64,000 nucleotides of DNA from Acheta domesticus (GCA_031308135.1 JAHLJT010008756.1:61994817-62058816), one strand, 5' to 3'. Counted from the first letter of the stretch, positions 23,045 to 34,439 are shown. Translations and numbers: made by a program. The notes: a model not told the origin generated them from the letters alone.

Positions 23045-23591
23045 CAGTAGACTCCGGTTATAATGAACTCGGATATAGTGAACCCTTGGTTATAGTGAAC
23101 TTGTCACCGGTCCCGTTTCACTTACATTACAAATAAGCATAAGAAGATTCGGTTGTAGTGAATCTGAACATCGGCTGTAGTGAATGTAGAATGTAAGTCC
23201 TGGAAATTAATTGGATTTCTCGTATAAGGCACTAAAATTCGGAGAGTTGGACGGTGTTCCAACAGTTTAAGAGGCATTGAAAGATGTCATACTTAAAGAG
23301 ACAGGGGACAATGCAGAATCAAGTATGAAGAGAGCATGAACTATGGAGAAATTATCAATGAAAAATGTACGAAGCAAACAATTAAAAATAATAGATTTTT
23401 GAAGTACATATAAAGATATTTAAAATTTTCAATTCGTGCAGTAAATGAATTTTGTTCTATATCTATATTAATAAAAGCAATCACTTTGGAGAAATTCCAT
23501 TTAATTTTGACATAATCGGATACGGTGAATCTCTGATATAGTGAACCAAACATGTTAGTCCCCAGAAGTTCACTATAACCGGAGTCGACTA
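23045..23591. mobile_element. Tigger-type MITE, family T
   Basis: The ends CAGTAGACTCCGGTTATAAT and ACTATAACCGGAGTCGACTA are inverted. Subterminal GGTTATAGTGAA motifs repeat at both ends. The host is the minus-strand SINE. CAGTAGACTCC-type ends are typical of pogo/Tigger relatives; no transposase remains. Confidence 0.75.
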
Positions 23592-23756
23592 TATCTCGCT
23601 AGTGTCGAAAATCTTGCCACCGTCGGGACTCAAACACTAGAACCTTCCGGTATGAGACAGCACAATGACATCCATCGACGCCCTGAGCTACCAATGCCGG
23701 TTGAAGGTAGAGGAAGAGGTGGAGAGGAGGGAGGAGGTAATGGAGGTGGCGCTGGC

Positions 23757-24531
23757 TAGAGTCCCTAGATACGGAGAGTAGCGCAACCGCCGCCATTTAA
23801 TATCCACTCACGCGACAACCCAGTCAGGTTCCAAACAACAAATGAAGAAAAATTATAATTATTGATGACATTATGAAGACTGTCAAGAATATTAATATTG
23901 GTTTGGGGTAGATGCATGGGACTCAACATACAGAATACGATTGATTGATTGTTCGTGATTCCGGGCGCGTCAACTACAAAGGTTATTAGTCCCGTAAGTA
24001 GAGTGTGTTTTCCTCGGTTGGTGTGGATGATCTTTTCCCCGTTGGATGGCGAGATCCGGCGCCGACCTACCGTCGACTAGCGGGGGTTCCCCTCAACCAG
24101 GTATCGCCCACCAGCGGGGCACCGCCGCAGACGGGACAAGCTGTAAGCTCCCGGCTGGTCGCCCGGCATGTGTGGTGTGTAAGTGTGTGTGTAAAAGGTG
24201 AGGATATGACAAGGAAGAGGAAGGAAAGATCGCGCGCGGTCCGTGGCCCATATGTTACGGTACTGCTCCGAAATTAGCCTAGTGTTGAGCGGAAAAATCA
24301 CGGAAAACTACCGATCAGAGCAGCCGGCCGCTAGAATTCTCCTCCAGACAGCCACTGAATTCGACCTAGCTGACAAGCTAGTGTCGAAAATCCTGCCGCC
24401 CGTCTGGACTCGAACCTAGGTCAGAGAATTAGAATACAACACAGTGTCCATTTTTTTTTTCTGACAACTGGATATAAAATGGCGGGATCGGTGGAACAAT
24501 GGAATGCGTTACTCTCTGTATGTAGAGACTA
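23757..24531. mobile_element. hAT MITE, family H, interrupted by a SINE
   Basis: The left end TAGAGTCCCTAGATACGGAG and right end CTCTGTATGTAGAGACTA correspond to the ends of the intact copy at 27249-27518. Flanks GCGCTGGC (23749-23756) and GCGCTGAC (24532-24539) are an 8-bp duplication matching at 7 of 8 bases. The middle is displaced by the SINE at 23939-24430. Confidence 0.75.
23939..24430 (-). mobile_element. tRNA-derived SINE (family S), minus strand, near full length
   Basis: Flanked by AGAATAC (23932-23938 and 24431-24437). On the minus strand: box B CTAGGTTCGAGTCCAGACGG, CTAGGTCGAATTCAGTGGC, AGCGGCCGGCTGCTCTGATC, TTTTCCGTGATTTTTCC, ACGGACCGCGCGCGATC, TCTTCCTTGTCATATCC, GGCGCCGGATCTCGCCATCC and ACTTACGGGACTAATAACC. 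It ends in AATCAATCAA. It is the cleanest copy in the window. Confidence 0.9.
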
Positions 24532-24725
24532 GCGCTGACGGTGGCGGCGGGGCGCGCGCCACGCGGCCGGCACGCGGGTCCGGCGGCCGAAGGTTAGCAC
24601 GCGGCGGCCGGTGCGCGGGGAGGAATGACCCGGGGCTCCGTTACCTTGACGGCGCCGCCGCCGCCCCTCCACTCCCCCTCCATCCTCCCTCTTCCCGCCC
24701 TTGCGTCGGACGCGCGCAAATGACC
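24530..24725. other. GC-rich, CpG-dense island
   Basis: GC-rich block starting directly at the right end of the hAT MITE. No supported gene. Confidence 0.4.
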
Positions 24726-25314
24726 ATGTGCCTCCTGCGACGCGACGCCTCTCGAAAATTCTTCCCCTTCCTTGCGAAACGACTAGTCTTCTCCGTTTAT
24801 AATACAAGGGCTCAACAGAACAAGGAGTTATCCCACATTTTTTGTGAATTTGAGTTATTAGCATTAATTATAACTTAACTTTTTTTTTCAGAGTAACGTT
24901 ATTTAATTCCAGTACGGACCTTCAAAAACTGAAAAGTGTACTGAGTTATATGAAAGTCTAGTAAAAGCCTCAATATCTCAGAACTAGGTCAATGTGGGAT
25001 GGCCCATAGTTCTACTGAGCTCTTCATTTGTTGAGTTATTTATTACATTAGTTACCAGAGACCTGGGTTCGTATAACTGATCAACATCTCCATTTCAGCA
25101 CCCCTCTTTATTTTATATCAATAATTTTCCGGAGTTCCCGATATACGAACTGCATTATTATACGGTGGTAATGTTTCCCAATCAATTACAGGAGACGAAC
25201 ATGCGAGATAATCACTATTTCTGTATGATATTTGTGGAATGAATACTTCTCAATTACCTACTTTCACTTAATGTATTTCGCTAAATTCTGTTCAAATGGA
25301 GTTGACACAGTGTA
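24726..25314. other. No recognisable gene
   Basis: AATGTGGGAT near 24993 is inverted relative to ATCCCACATT near 24829, which may be a weak foldback. Otherwise nothing. Confidence 0.35.
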
Positions 25315-25589
25315 CTGTCAGTTACAGTAAATTGATGTCACTGGTCCGAATCTACATAACTAATATACACTATTCGGTTACAGTGAACTCTCAACGTCGG
25401 TTATAGGGAACATAGTACATTATGTTCCGCAGAAAAAACTTTTTATCTCTATGCTGTGAATTCATGTAACACTAGGTTTTGCAGGTAGGAGTTTTCGTCA
25501 GTTAATTTTGCAACATTTATGGCAAATGAAAAGAGTTGAGGGAACCGTGCCAATGTGAAAACTGCTTCATCCCGTCAAAGGCCGTTCAA

Positions 25590-25845
25590 TCCCATCAATG
25601 GCCGTTCTCTTCAGCCTGAAAAACTTCATGGACGCGGACCAAAAGTTGAAAACACTTGAAATCGAATCTAGCTACGACACCGTGAATGCAATCAAATGAT
25701 CTTTCATAGCAAAGGAGAGTATAAGTGATGAAGAATACGACACAAAAATGAAGAAAGCTTTTCAGTGGACGAAACATTGAAGGGGTTAAGATTGCACTAC
25801 GATATTTAGAGTGTGCGGGCAATGTAAATTAGAATGAGGGGTGAA
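25590..25845 (+). pseudogene. Possible Tigger transposase C-terminal relic
   Basis: Broken plus-strand frames give FSLKNFMDADQKLKTLEIES, then ISDEEYDTKMKKAF, then IALRYLECAGNVN. This resembles the acidic linker and final helix of pogo/Tigger transposases. Stops and frame changes interrupt it. Position inside the family T element supports the call; homology by eye is weak. Confidence 0.3.
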
Positions 25846-26079
25846 GAATCCACGAAGATATTGAAATTTTGAACTCGAGGCGATTGGACATTTTATTATA
25901 CCTCTGAAATAATAAAACCAGTCATAATTGAACAGCTGTACACTAGGTGTTCATTTTATCGTCGTCCAAGGAGGCAAGAGTTCGGTCGCCCAGCGACGTT
26001 CTGACTCAAATCCTATGATTACACGGGAAATATCACTGCACCTTTAAGACGATGCTGAAAGCTGTGTCCCTCAGCTCGA

Positions 26080-26295
26080 AAGCATTTTTGGCATCTCCGA
26101 AACACATTCTGATTCTCTTTTCTGATGAAGCGTGTGTGACGTACCACCCTCGGAGCTGACTGACATCAGCGTATTTCTGACGCGGCGCGTCACTTCGGAG
26201 TAGTGTGGTTGACTTGAAGGGGTTTAGTGAGATGGGGAAAGGGAGGACAGTTTCCTCAGAGAAGAAGTCTTATTTCAGCCAATGCACCATTTATT

Positions 26296-26337
<42 letters not shown>

Positions 26338-27195
26338 GACGATAGACCTGATGAGGAAATGTACAGGGAGTCGAGCTCAGACGTGGCGGCCTCTTACCCC
26401 GTCACTCCGTGGTCCAGGCGCGGCGGAGACGACAGCAGCGGGGGCGGGGGCGGAGCTCTGTGAGCGCGTCATCGTAGGTGAGTCCTGACTCCGCGGGGCA
26501 TATATATATTGGCCCTCGCTTACATGCGGCAGCACGGTTTGGAGGTTGGACCGCCGATATGTTTGCTTGTTGCATTCCGCTTGCCTTCGGTGAAGCCCCC
26601 GGCACGGTGTGGAGTAATGGTGGCTCGCCACACGTGGTTTCATCAGAGTGGTCACACCAGACAAAACAACCGCAATTGAAGTGCAGAAAACTCTCACCTG
26701 CTTCACGAAGAGTGATGTGCGTTGAGTTCCACAAGAATTATAGGACGTATTTTTTTTTCAACAGCACCGTTACTGTTGATGTTGACATAAATCATACATT
26801 GAGATTATTCTTCGAACAACTGACACCACAAGAAAGTCTCTATTGTTACTTTCAGCAGGATTCGGCAACTGCTCACAATGCTGTTCGATCCATGAACTTT
26901 TTAAATACTTTGGGGATCGAATAATTCGTCTTGGGTTATAATCTCTTAGATCACATGATCTGACCCCTTGTGACTTTTTCCTTTGGGGGTACTGGAAAGA
27001 TCAGGTGTATGCAAAAAAATCCGCATTCGGAGAATGAGCTCCAGTACTCTATTGAAGAGAAAATAGCAGCAATTCCTCGAGTTTACTTCAAAGGAGACTA
27101 TCTTCAAAGGATACTTACTTAAATCAGAATATGTTCCGGAGGTATTAAGAATGCATTCGCGCCGAACGATACTGCTTTCAGCATCTTATTTAAGG
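26080..27195 (+). pseudogene. Tc1/mariner-like transposase relic
   Basis: ILILFSDEACVTYH (about 26104-26145) matches the first catalytic Asp region of the family. From 26713: VMCVEFHKNYRTYFFFNSTV, RLFFEQLTPQESLYCYFQQD and SATAHNAVRSMNFL, matching the GPYFF, LTPEE and QQDGATAH blocks with the second Asp. After a stop and frameshift: HDLTPCDFFLWGYWKDQVYA, then IRAERYCFQHLI, the usual C-terminus. Stops, frameshifts and the internal gap mean it cannot make a transposase. A subgroup cannot be fixed by eye. Confidence 0.8.
26299..26333. repeat. (GA)n microsatellite
   Basis: About 17 GA units. Confidence 0.95.
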
Positions 27196-27248
27196 CAAGT
27201 TACGCGCAGCGATAGTGTGTCAGCATGGGAGTTGAGTAGCATGTCGCT

Positions 27249-27518
27249 TAGAGTCCCTAGATACAGAGATTAGCGCAACCACCGCCATTTAATATCCTTT
27301 CATCCAAAAGCTGAAGTCATCCATCCTGAAGTCAAACAGAAATGATAATAATTGGAGACATTATGGAAATTTCAAGAATATTAATATCGGTTTTGGATAG
27401 ATTCATGGTTCTCAACTCACAAAATACCACACAGTTCCAATTCTCGTGACAACTGGATATAAAATGGCGAGATCGGTGGAACAATGGAATGCGCTACTCT
27501 CTCTACCTAGGGACTCTA
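27249..27518. mobile_element. hAT MITE, family H, intact copy
   Basis: The 270-bp element has ends TAGAGTCCCTAGATACAGAG and (inverted) TAGAGTCCCTAGGTAGAGAG. Perfect 8-bp duplications ATGTCGCT flank it (27241-27248, 27519-27526). TAGAG ends and an 8-bp duplication are hAT hallmarks. It is clearly related to 23757-24531, which shares the internal AGAATATTAATAT and ACAACTGGATATAAAATGGC blocks. Confidence 0.9.
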
Positions 27519-27657
27519 ATGTCGCTGGGCGACAGAGCCCTCAACTCCCGGGTGACGCGGCCTGAATCTTCGGCGAACACGGTTATTTGAGACTTTTGGA
27601 TACAGTGAACCAAAACTGTTAGTTTCCAGAGGTTCACTATTACCAGAGTCTACTGTA

Positions 27658-28039
27658 CTAGCATTAACATTTCTTGTTTTATCATTTGTTAAGATTATTA
27701 ATTTTACAATGTTCAATACGTCTTCTGTTATGTTGTTCCGATGTTTCATAACAAAAGTGCAACTGCTAATACGTCCTTAAAAGTCAAGTCATTGCATTTC
27801 CGTCTACCGACGTCAAAGTCTTGATATTTAATTTGCGTTCGTTGCATACAATGCAATGCAGTAAAACGATTGCCAATACTGAGAACACGAACAATGCAAC
27901 GGTAACACGAGTCAAGGTCTATGCATTCCAATCCTGTGCGTCCCGAAACTTTAGACGCGACTGTGACATGGAAAATCTGAAGATTCTACAGGAATAACTC
28001 GAATAGTGTATGATCACAATGGGGAAGATTTTCATGAAA
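27658..28039. other. No recognisable gene
   Basis: Nothing supported. Confidence 0.35.
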
Positions 28040-28660
28040 TGTCATTTTCCGCTTTCATTCTAGAACAATGCCTTTTAGTACAGAAATTAATTTTATGCTA
28101 TGACAAAAAGAAATTACCCATTTTATAGGATTTGTTTTTGCATTTTTCGTCGATTTCGACTAATAAGTTCTTTTTTTACCTTTATCCACCATTTTTAAAG
28201 CATTTTTCACTGTTTTCATCCATTTTAAAAGCATTTTAATATTACTTGCTTCAAATAATATTATGAGATGCAACAAGTGTTCTCCACAGAATTTCTGAGT
28301 ATCGTATTCGATTTCTTCACTCAGATATTGTAATGTTAGCCATTGTATGTAATCTAAGGTTCTTTTGACGCCTATCAGCGCCAATGTCGCTTCGACCAAT
28401 TCTGTGATAACTAAAGACAGAGATTTTCTGGTAAAGAATAGAACAAACAAAAAATTTGCAAGCAGAGTTCACTTGAACGAAAGGAAGAAGCCTCGATTAC
28501 ATCAGGAACATACCTAACTGCTTGAGTTGTTCATCTGAAATGGTTTTGATAATTTTTATACGTCTTTTTGGTTTTTAGGGCATTTTAAAAACATTTTAAG
28601 AGCATTCTATTGATCATTTCTGGCTAAGTTTTAGGTCGTCAATATCCGCCCCCTAATGAT
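28040..28660. repeat. AT-rich tract with recurring GCATTTTA motifs
   Basis: ATGCCTTTTAG, TTTGCATTTTTCG, AAAGCATTTTTCA, AAAAGCATTTTAA and GGGCATTTTAAAA recur. Similar motifs occur near 11.3, 47.2, 47.8 and 48.8 kb, so this may be a degenerate interspersed element. A 96-codon minus-strand frame (28160-28450) contains ELVEATLALIGVKRTLDYIQ. I cannot assign it; it could be a transposase scrap or chance. Confidence 0.35.
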
Positions 28661-29540
28661 CATTTATATTTCAGCTGAGAAGAAAGAAGACATACAAGCA
28701 GAAAATATTTAACGAGTGATAGAAAATCTAACATTCAAATTTTTTCTTAACATCATGTCGCTATTCGCTATGACGGAATCGCATATTCGTTGCGTCCAAT
28801 AAAGTATGACCACAATAAAATGATTGATGATATTTTTTGTCTTAATGTTTTCATGTTTACATCATGAGCATACCATAATATCCAAGTATATTATCCAACT
28901 ATTATTGAGAAAGTTTATTGTTCTTGAGGGAGCATGAAAACATTTGAGAATTACACGTGCCAACCCCATTTATCACGTGACTTCATCGATCCACACAAAG
29001 TCCAAGTATTAAGATTTTATCAACAACGTATATTGCTCGCCGATAATAATCCACACGTAATTACATAAAATCATTCAATAACAATAAAACAAAGAAAAAC
29101 GTTGACATCGTAAGACGAGGAGGTACCAAGGAAACAAGAAATACTAGCTTTTATTTCGTAATTAAAATGTCTCAATCGGCAGTCATAAAAATATATAATT
29201 TTCATAAGCGAAAAAAATCACATGATTGGCATCTTCTTGAAATCTAACAATAAAGAGTTTTTTCTGATTAATTCTTGCCAAATGTACTCATTTCATCTGT
29301 TTTCAGAATTCAACTTGTATATGGGTTAGGTTAGGGTTTCCAGAATTTCAGAAAACGTGCAGAGAATACTCTTCTCCTTTAGCACGTCACACACACTTTC
29401 TAACGGGTTTTGTCATTAAATAAATCAAAGAAATCCGGAGGGCTTTTACACACAAAAATTTAATCTCAAACTATAAACAAAATATTCAAAAAACTAAAGA
29501 ACAATGCAGCAAATGTGTACTCTTCTTGTCCACTAATTCA
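28661..29540. other. No recognisable gene
   Basis: AT-rich. A short GGTTAGGTTAGGG near 29325 is only two TTAGG-like units and is not telomeric evidence. Confidence 0.35.
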
Positions 29541-31100
29541 TTTAGACTTGGCGACGAAGCAGTGGACATAAAGCAGAAAGAGTGCAACTACAAATATTAT
29601 GACGACGAATGTAGGGGAGTGTTTTGTAATGAATATCTGGTGGGGTTGGGTCTGTTTTCACAGTAAAAACGTGGCGAATGTAGAGAAGAAAACACACTGA
29701 TGCGGAAAAATAATATTGACAATGTGTAGAACCATTTCCGAAGGAGAAGAGGATTGGTAAGTACTGCAATAGTGGATAAACAGTGATGACAGCAAAGACG
29801 TTCTGTAGATAGAAGAGTCTGGTGCCGAGGATTCATCGTAAATGATGACATTGTTGACGGAGAAGTAGCAATAGAAATGTTTATTTTAAAACCAACCTTT
29901 GGTTCTGATGGCGACGTACATGTGACGACGATGGCCGTATTGAGAGAGAATCTATGACGCGGATGTTTAACACAAACGTAGCTGGAGTCATGAAGGAGGC
30001 AAAGTGATTGATTTAGCACAGTGATTGACACATAAGTGACTGATTAGAAATTATGCGATGACATGACGTACCACGCATGATGATGAAACAACAGAGCTGT
30101 CAAAGGTAGCACGCGGCCACCGCCGCGCTGGAAGCCAGCAGAGGCAACACAATGGTAACAGAGGCGGCGGCGGCGGCCAGGGCAGCTGCGTGGGGCAATG
30201 GTGGCGAGGGCGACGGGGCGGGAGCGTCGGCGCCCAAGGCAGCTGCAGGCCCGGGGGCGATGACGCCAGAGGTGGCAGCGGCGGAGACGCAGGCGATGGT
30301 GGGGGTGGGGGCGACGGTTGCGTTGTGTAAAGGGAAGCGGTGGTGAAGACCGTGGCGAAGGCGGTGGCGGGGCTGGTGGTGGCGGTGGCGGTAAAGACGG
30401 TGGTAACGGGAATGGTGACGGAGGCTGAAAGGACGACGATGGCGGAAAGAGTGGCAGTTGCAGTGGGAGTGACAATGACAGTAGGGGTGGCGGTGACGAT
30501 GACGGTGGCGGTGACGATGACGGTGGCGGTGACGGTGGCGGTGACGATGGCGGTGGAGGTGGAGGTGGTGGTGACGATTGCGGTGACGGTGGTGGTGGCA
30601 GTGTCAGTGGCAGTAACGTTGACGGTGGCGGTGACGGCGGTGGCGGTGGCGGTGACGGTGGCGATGGCGTTGACGGTGGTGGTGACAGTGACGGTGAAGG
30701 CAGAGCTGTGAGGGTACCGGTGACGGAGGCGACAGTGGGGGCGTCAACTTCGAGTGGTGGCGGGGACATCGGGAGCGGTAAAGACGGTGGTGGCGAGAAG
30801 GGTAGAGCGGGCGGAAAGGCCGGCGTTAGCGGACACGGTGGCGGTGGTAGTGACGGCGACTGTGGCTGAAAGGGCGGCTGTGGCATGACAGTGGCGGAGT
30901 TTGCGGGGGACGGCGGCGGCAACGGTTGTGGTGGTAGCAGGGCTGTGAGAATTGCGGCGGCGGGGGCAGAGGCGAGGCCGGCGGAGGCAGAAGGTCACGG
31001 GCGCGTGGGAGGCGGCGGCGCCGGGCGCTCAGGTGTCCGTTACGCGGCAACGCAGCGCCGGCCGCCCGCGCGAACGGGAGCCAGCTGCTCGGCACCTTCG
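29541..31100. repeat. Large degenerate GGTGAC/GGTGGC simple-repeat domain
   Basis: Best preserved at 30340-30860 (GGTGACGATGACGGTGGCGG-type units), decaying towards 29541 (GACGACGAATG-like) and into a CpG-rich right edge. The 292-codon minus-strand frame (30044-30922) is almost all Pro/Ser/Leu, and the plus-strand frames are Val/Thr/Ala. Both are products of a 6-bp period without stops. I do not call a gene. Confidence 0.8.
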
Positions 31101-31346
31101 GGTTATGGCCCTGAGTTGATCATCGCCGCGCTACCTGGCCACTCTTGTGCTCGTTACCACTTCGATAAGCGCGGCCCTCTCGGCAGGGACACCCACAGGG
31201 GCACGTGTTTGGCGACAAGATGATCGTTGTTGATGAGCATCATATTCATTGTTGAGGATAGGATAGAAAGTAGTTCTAGCCTGTTCTAGCCTTTATGGAT
31301 GATTCCGTCTGTGATTATTTTGATATTCATTCATGTCAAACTGATT

Positions 31347-31608
31347 CACTGGCGGATCCGGGGGGGGGGGGGCATGCAGGCCATGGCACTCGCGAAAACA
31401 CCTCGATTTTTCGTTCCTTTACATTCCTTATTTGGCAAATTTATCAATTTATGTTCGTATTATTTAATTATTTAAACAATAAGATTGTATTGTATAATAT
31501 CTACACATATCTACAGTATATAAACAATATACAACATAATAACAAATGTGTTTATTATTTAACAAAAATCTACCCCCCCCCCCCAATGATGGGTTGGATC
31601 CGCCCCTG
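31347..31608. mobile_element. hAT-type MITE with perfect 8-bp duplication
   Basis: Ends CACTGGCGGATCCGG and GGATCCGCCCCTG are inverted. AACTGATT flanks both ends (31339-31346, 31609-31616). Homopolymer runs, G near 31360-31372 and C near 31573-31584, sit just inside each end as inverted counterparts. The AT-rich centre has no coding capacity. CAGNGGCGGATCC-type ends are common among hAT elements. Confidence 0.9.
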
Positions 31609-31745
31609 AACTGATTGGGGTAGCATACGATAGCTTCACTTATAACACGAACATCAGCTAAATTGTGTCAGTCGTTGCTACTCGCAATTAATTGCATCAG
31701 TCCGCGAATTAGACAATGTTGGTATATTGCGGAGAAAAACTGATA

Positions 31746-31915
31746 CAGTGAAACCTCTCTGAAGGACCACTCTTATCAAACGTCTACCCTTGGCAACGAC
31801 CGATTTTTCTTGGAACGGACACTGAAACCCATATATTGTATGTAAATCATATCCCTGCTCACAGGGGGGTACGGAACACCCCTCCGTAGGACAAAATACC
31901 GTAACCACTGATATA
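31746..31915 (+). mobile_element. Tigger-type element, left end
   Basis: TA then CAGTGAAACCTCTCTGAAGG with subterminal GGACCAC and TTGGAACGGACAC, a layout typical of pogo/Tigger ends. No matching right end was located, so it may be truncated. Confidence 0.5.
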
Positions 31916-33944
31916 GTACCAAAGTTTCTCGCTCCATCTTACTTTTAATGTGACAGCTGATATGAAAGGGATCTAATATTTCATTATTTGAATGAACCTT
32001 TTTGGAACCTTCCGTATCTTCCCTTCCTGGGAACAGCTGGTGCCGTAGAATATCAATGTCACATTGTACGATTGAATATCATTGCCCCTAACACGCCTGT
32101 GTTTGGTCTGTGTTCGGAATCTGTGACACTCTCGCACAAAAGAGCCATCGCTTGATGTTTTGTTTAAATTGTGCGAAGAAATGCGAGTTTTTAGGACTCT
32201 TAAAATATAAAATGGGCCTGTTTTGCCAAGTGAGGAGGTTCGTTACCAGAAGATAACTACTGGGAATGCTGAAACTGAAAATGGTTTGAATGTTTATTTT
32301 TAACCGAGAGAAAACATGATATGATGAGATATGATAATTTGTTTAATGCATTTAGATAGTAAATGGTGTCCCAAAGCAGTTTTTTTGTCTAGACAACAAC
32401 AAAAAAAAGCTTCGCCAAAATCTTTTATTTTCCATTATTCGTGCACATATAGCAGTAGGTACACGCATAGATATACTAAAATCCGTTCATTATGTATATT
32501 ATTTGAAAACACACATCCAATGTCTGCTAATAATATACAATTTTTGTAAAAAAAAATAGATTTTCCCCTATTCATTAACTACCCCTCTAAAGGACTTAGT
32601 TGATTTTTATGGAATAAACCATGGTAGCATAATGCATGTTTTACTGTAGAAGGAATTTTCACATAATTTCTCGAACGTTGCTAAATTGTGTTGGAGTAAT
32701 TAACTGTATTAATTAACTGTATCAGTTCGCCAAATGGAAAATGTTCGCATGATGCTAGAAAGAAAGAAAAAGAGTCGTCAACGTTTGTTTCACGAAATAT
32801 TTTTTTTATTCTTTACATATTAATCTTTGATTAAAGTTATTACGGTTAAAATGAAAATGAACAGTTCGGACTCACTGATATTCGGCAATTGAGGACTATC
32901 CGATGTAGACACTCAAGTGCTGTACTTTATTGTAATTATATTTACCTCACAATGACAGAAATATTTTGATGGATTCTATGTGTCTATTTTATATTCAAAT
33001 CTACATTAATAATTCTAAATCGTTGTACGTGATACATAAGAACATTCCGATAACAGGTGGTGGTGATTCGGTTGATTTTATTTAAAAAAGACATCATATG
33101 TAATGTTTACGTGAAGACGATAGGAAAAATAAAACGAAATCAATTGTCGACTTTTTATGTAAATTAATATTATTAAATGCTTTCCTTGCAATATTAATTT
33201 AATGACTTAATTGCAGAACAACAGGTCAGAACAATTTTGGCAGAACAATCGGAGAAAGAAAGAAAATATTTGCAATACCCCAAAATTGGAATTTCGAATG
33301 CAATGGGTTTTCGCTGAATAACTAAAAGTGATTATTTGAAATTAATTATTTTGAAGATCTATTGGACATATCTCGAATAACACACCCTCAGATATAATTA
33401 ACCTCTTCAAATATTCATGCAACATTTTCTCACCTCTTCTGCCAGTAATTCTGATTTCTCAAGAACATCTCTTGGAGAGTTAGTACTTGAAAATAATCAT
33501 GTTTTCGTCGCGAGAACAATGATAAAAAAGTGAAAACAATATCCTATGATATGCGGTATTACATTCCGGAACGTTCCTATCGTTTCAGGTGAAGATCAGT
33601 AAGAGCAGGTGCTTATCCATCTTGATAGGAAAAGGGCCTGATAAAACAGCCCCGTGTACAATATTTCAACATAATGTTATGTTCAACAGAGCACAGTTTT
33701 GAATCAGGTCTTGAGAATAAACACATTAAGTACTCTCGTCATTCCTTACACGGTTATCAATTTTTAAGTACTATCTTGAGATTCCACTTCATAAAAGATA
33801 ACTCTTGATTCCTTGAGTAGAGCACCCAAGTTGTTTGTTCATCTTCTCAACAACAGAAAGACTCATTACTTAATTAACCATAATTTTATAAATGCAATTA
33901 CCACTTGGTGATCCAGGGTATTATATCATGATTGGTTATTTCAT
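31916..33944. other. No recognisable gene
   Basis: About 2 kb of AT-rich DNA with only short chance frames. Confidence 0.4.
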
Positions 33945-34378
33945 GTTTCAGAGTGCTTCAACTACTATAGTGATTAATCTCATAAGTGTATAGATTTTTA
34001 TCATGGGAGGTTGATATGTTCTTCCCCTGATAGATGGCGAGATCCGGCGCCGACCTACACGTCGACTTGCTGAGTTCCCCTATTTGTCTTATCAGCGGGG
34101 AACCGCCTCAGCTGAGACTAGCTTTAAGCTCCTGAAATGTGTGGTAATGTAGTGTAGTGTATTGTATTTAGTAAGTTAAAATAATTTTAAGTAAGGGGGG
34201 GAGAATAGAACGAGGAAGAAGAAAGAAAAATTACAAGTGTTCCGTGGCCCGCTTGTTCGGGTAGTGCTCCGGAATTCGCCTGGTGTCAATCGGAGAAACC
34301 ATGGAAACTACCGATCAACGCCCTCAATCGATCAAATTCCCAATGCGAAGCCAGCACGCTACGCCCTGAACCACTTCG
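33945..34378 (-). mobile_element. tRNA-derived SINE (family S), minus strand
   Basis: Blocks: GGCGAGATCCGGCGCCGACC (34035), CAGCGGGGAACCGCCTCAGC, TCCGTGGCCCGCTTGTTCGG, ATTCGCCTGGTGTCAATCGG, AACTACCGATCA. The box B part of the head is missing between about 34318 and 34350, which leads directly to the GCCCTGAACCACTTCGG end. Confidence 0.8.
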
Positions 34379-34439
34379 GTATGAGTATACAAGAAATAAA
34401 AAAGTTTAAATACAGATCATTGTACATGAAGTTCGGCTC

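Larger units (their letters stand above)
22441..23715 (-). mobile_element. tRNA-derived SINE (family S), minus strand, twice interrupted
   Basis: The tail-side block GATTCCTGACGCGCCAACTA is at the left. The head, with an inverted box B (GGGACTCAAACACTAGAACC), is near 23630. The SINE is split by the hammerhead palindrome (22584-22794) and by a Tigger-type MITE (23045-23591). Its sequence resumes correctly after each insertion, e.g. GAACTCGACTTAAC then CTCGCTAGTGTCGAAAATC. Confidence 0.8.
25965..27570 (+). mobile_element. Tc1/mariner-type element, degenerate
   Basis: The inverted ends share TCGCCCAGCGAC at the left (about 25988-25999) and GTCGCTGGGCGA at the right (27521-27532). Outer arms GGCAAGAGTTCGG and CAGAGCCCTCAACTCC are loosely inverted. 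Transposase relics lie inside. The right terminal repeat was later hit by the hAT MITE at 27249-27518. A GC-rich stretch of roughly 450 bp (26160-26600) separates the two transposase pieces and may be a further insertion. Confidence 0.6.
25315..27657 (+). mobile_element. Tigger-type element, family T, split by younger insertions
   Basis: The left part (25315-25435: TTCGGTTACAGTGAACTCTC, CGGTTATAGGGAACAT) and the right end (27586-27657: GGATACAGTGAACC, GGTTCACTATTACCAGAGTC, TACTGTA) match the ends of 23045-23591. A putative transposase tail (25590-25845) lies inside. A Tc1/mariner relic and a hAT MITE fill the rest. Confidence 0.55.

Noticed and set aside
29325..29340. TTAGG-like units suggesting an interstitial telomere repeat
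   Set aside because: Only about two units, expected by chance.
30044..30922. 292-codon Pro/Ser-rich frame on the minus strand
   Set aside because: Explained by the GGTGAC/GGTGGC repeat read on the opposite strand; plus-strand frames are open as well.
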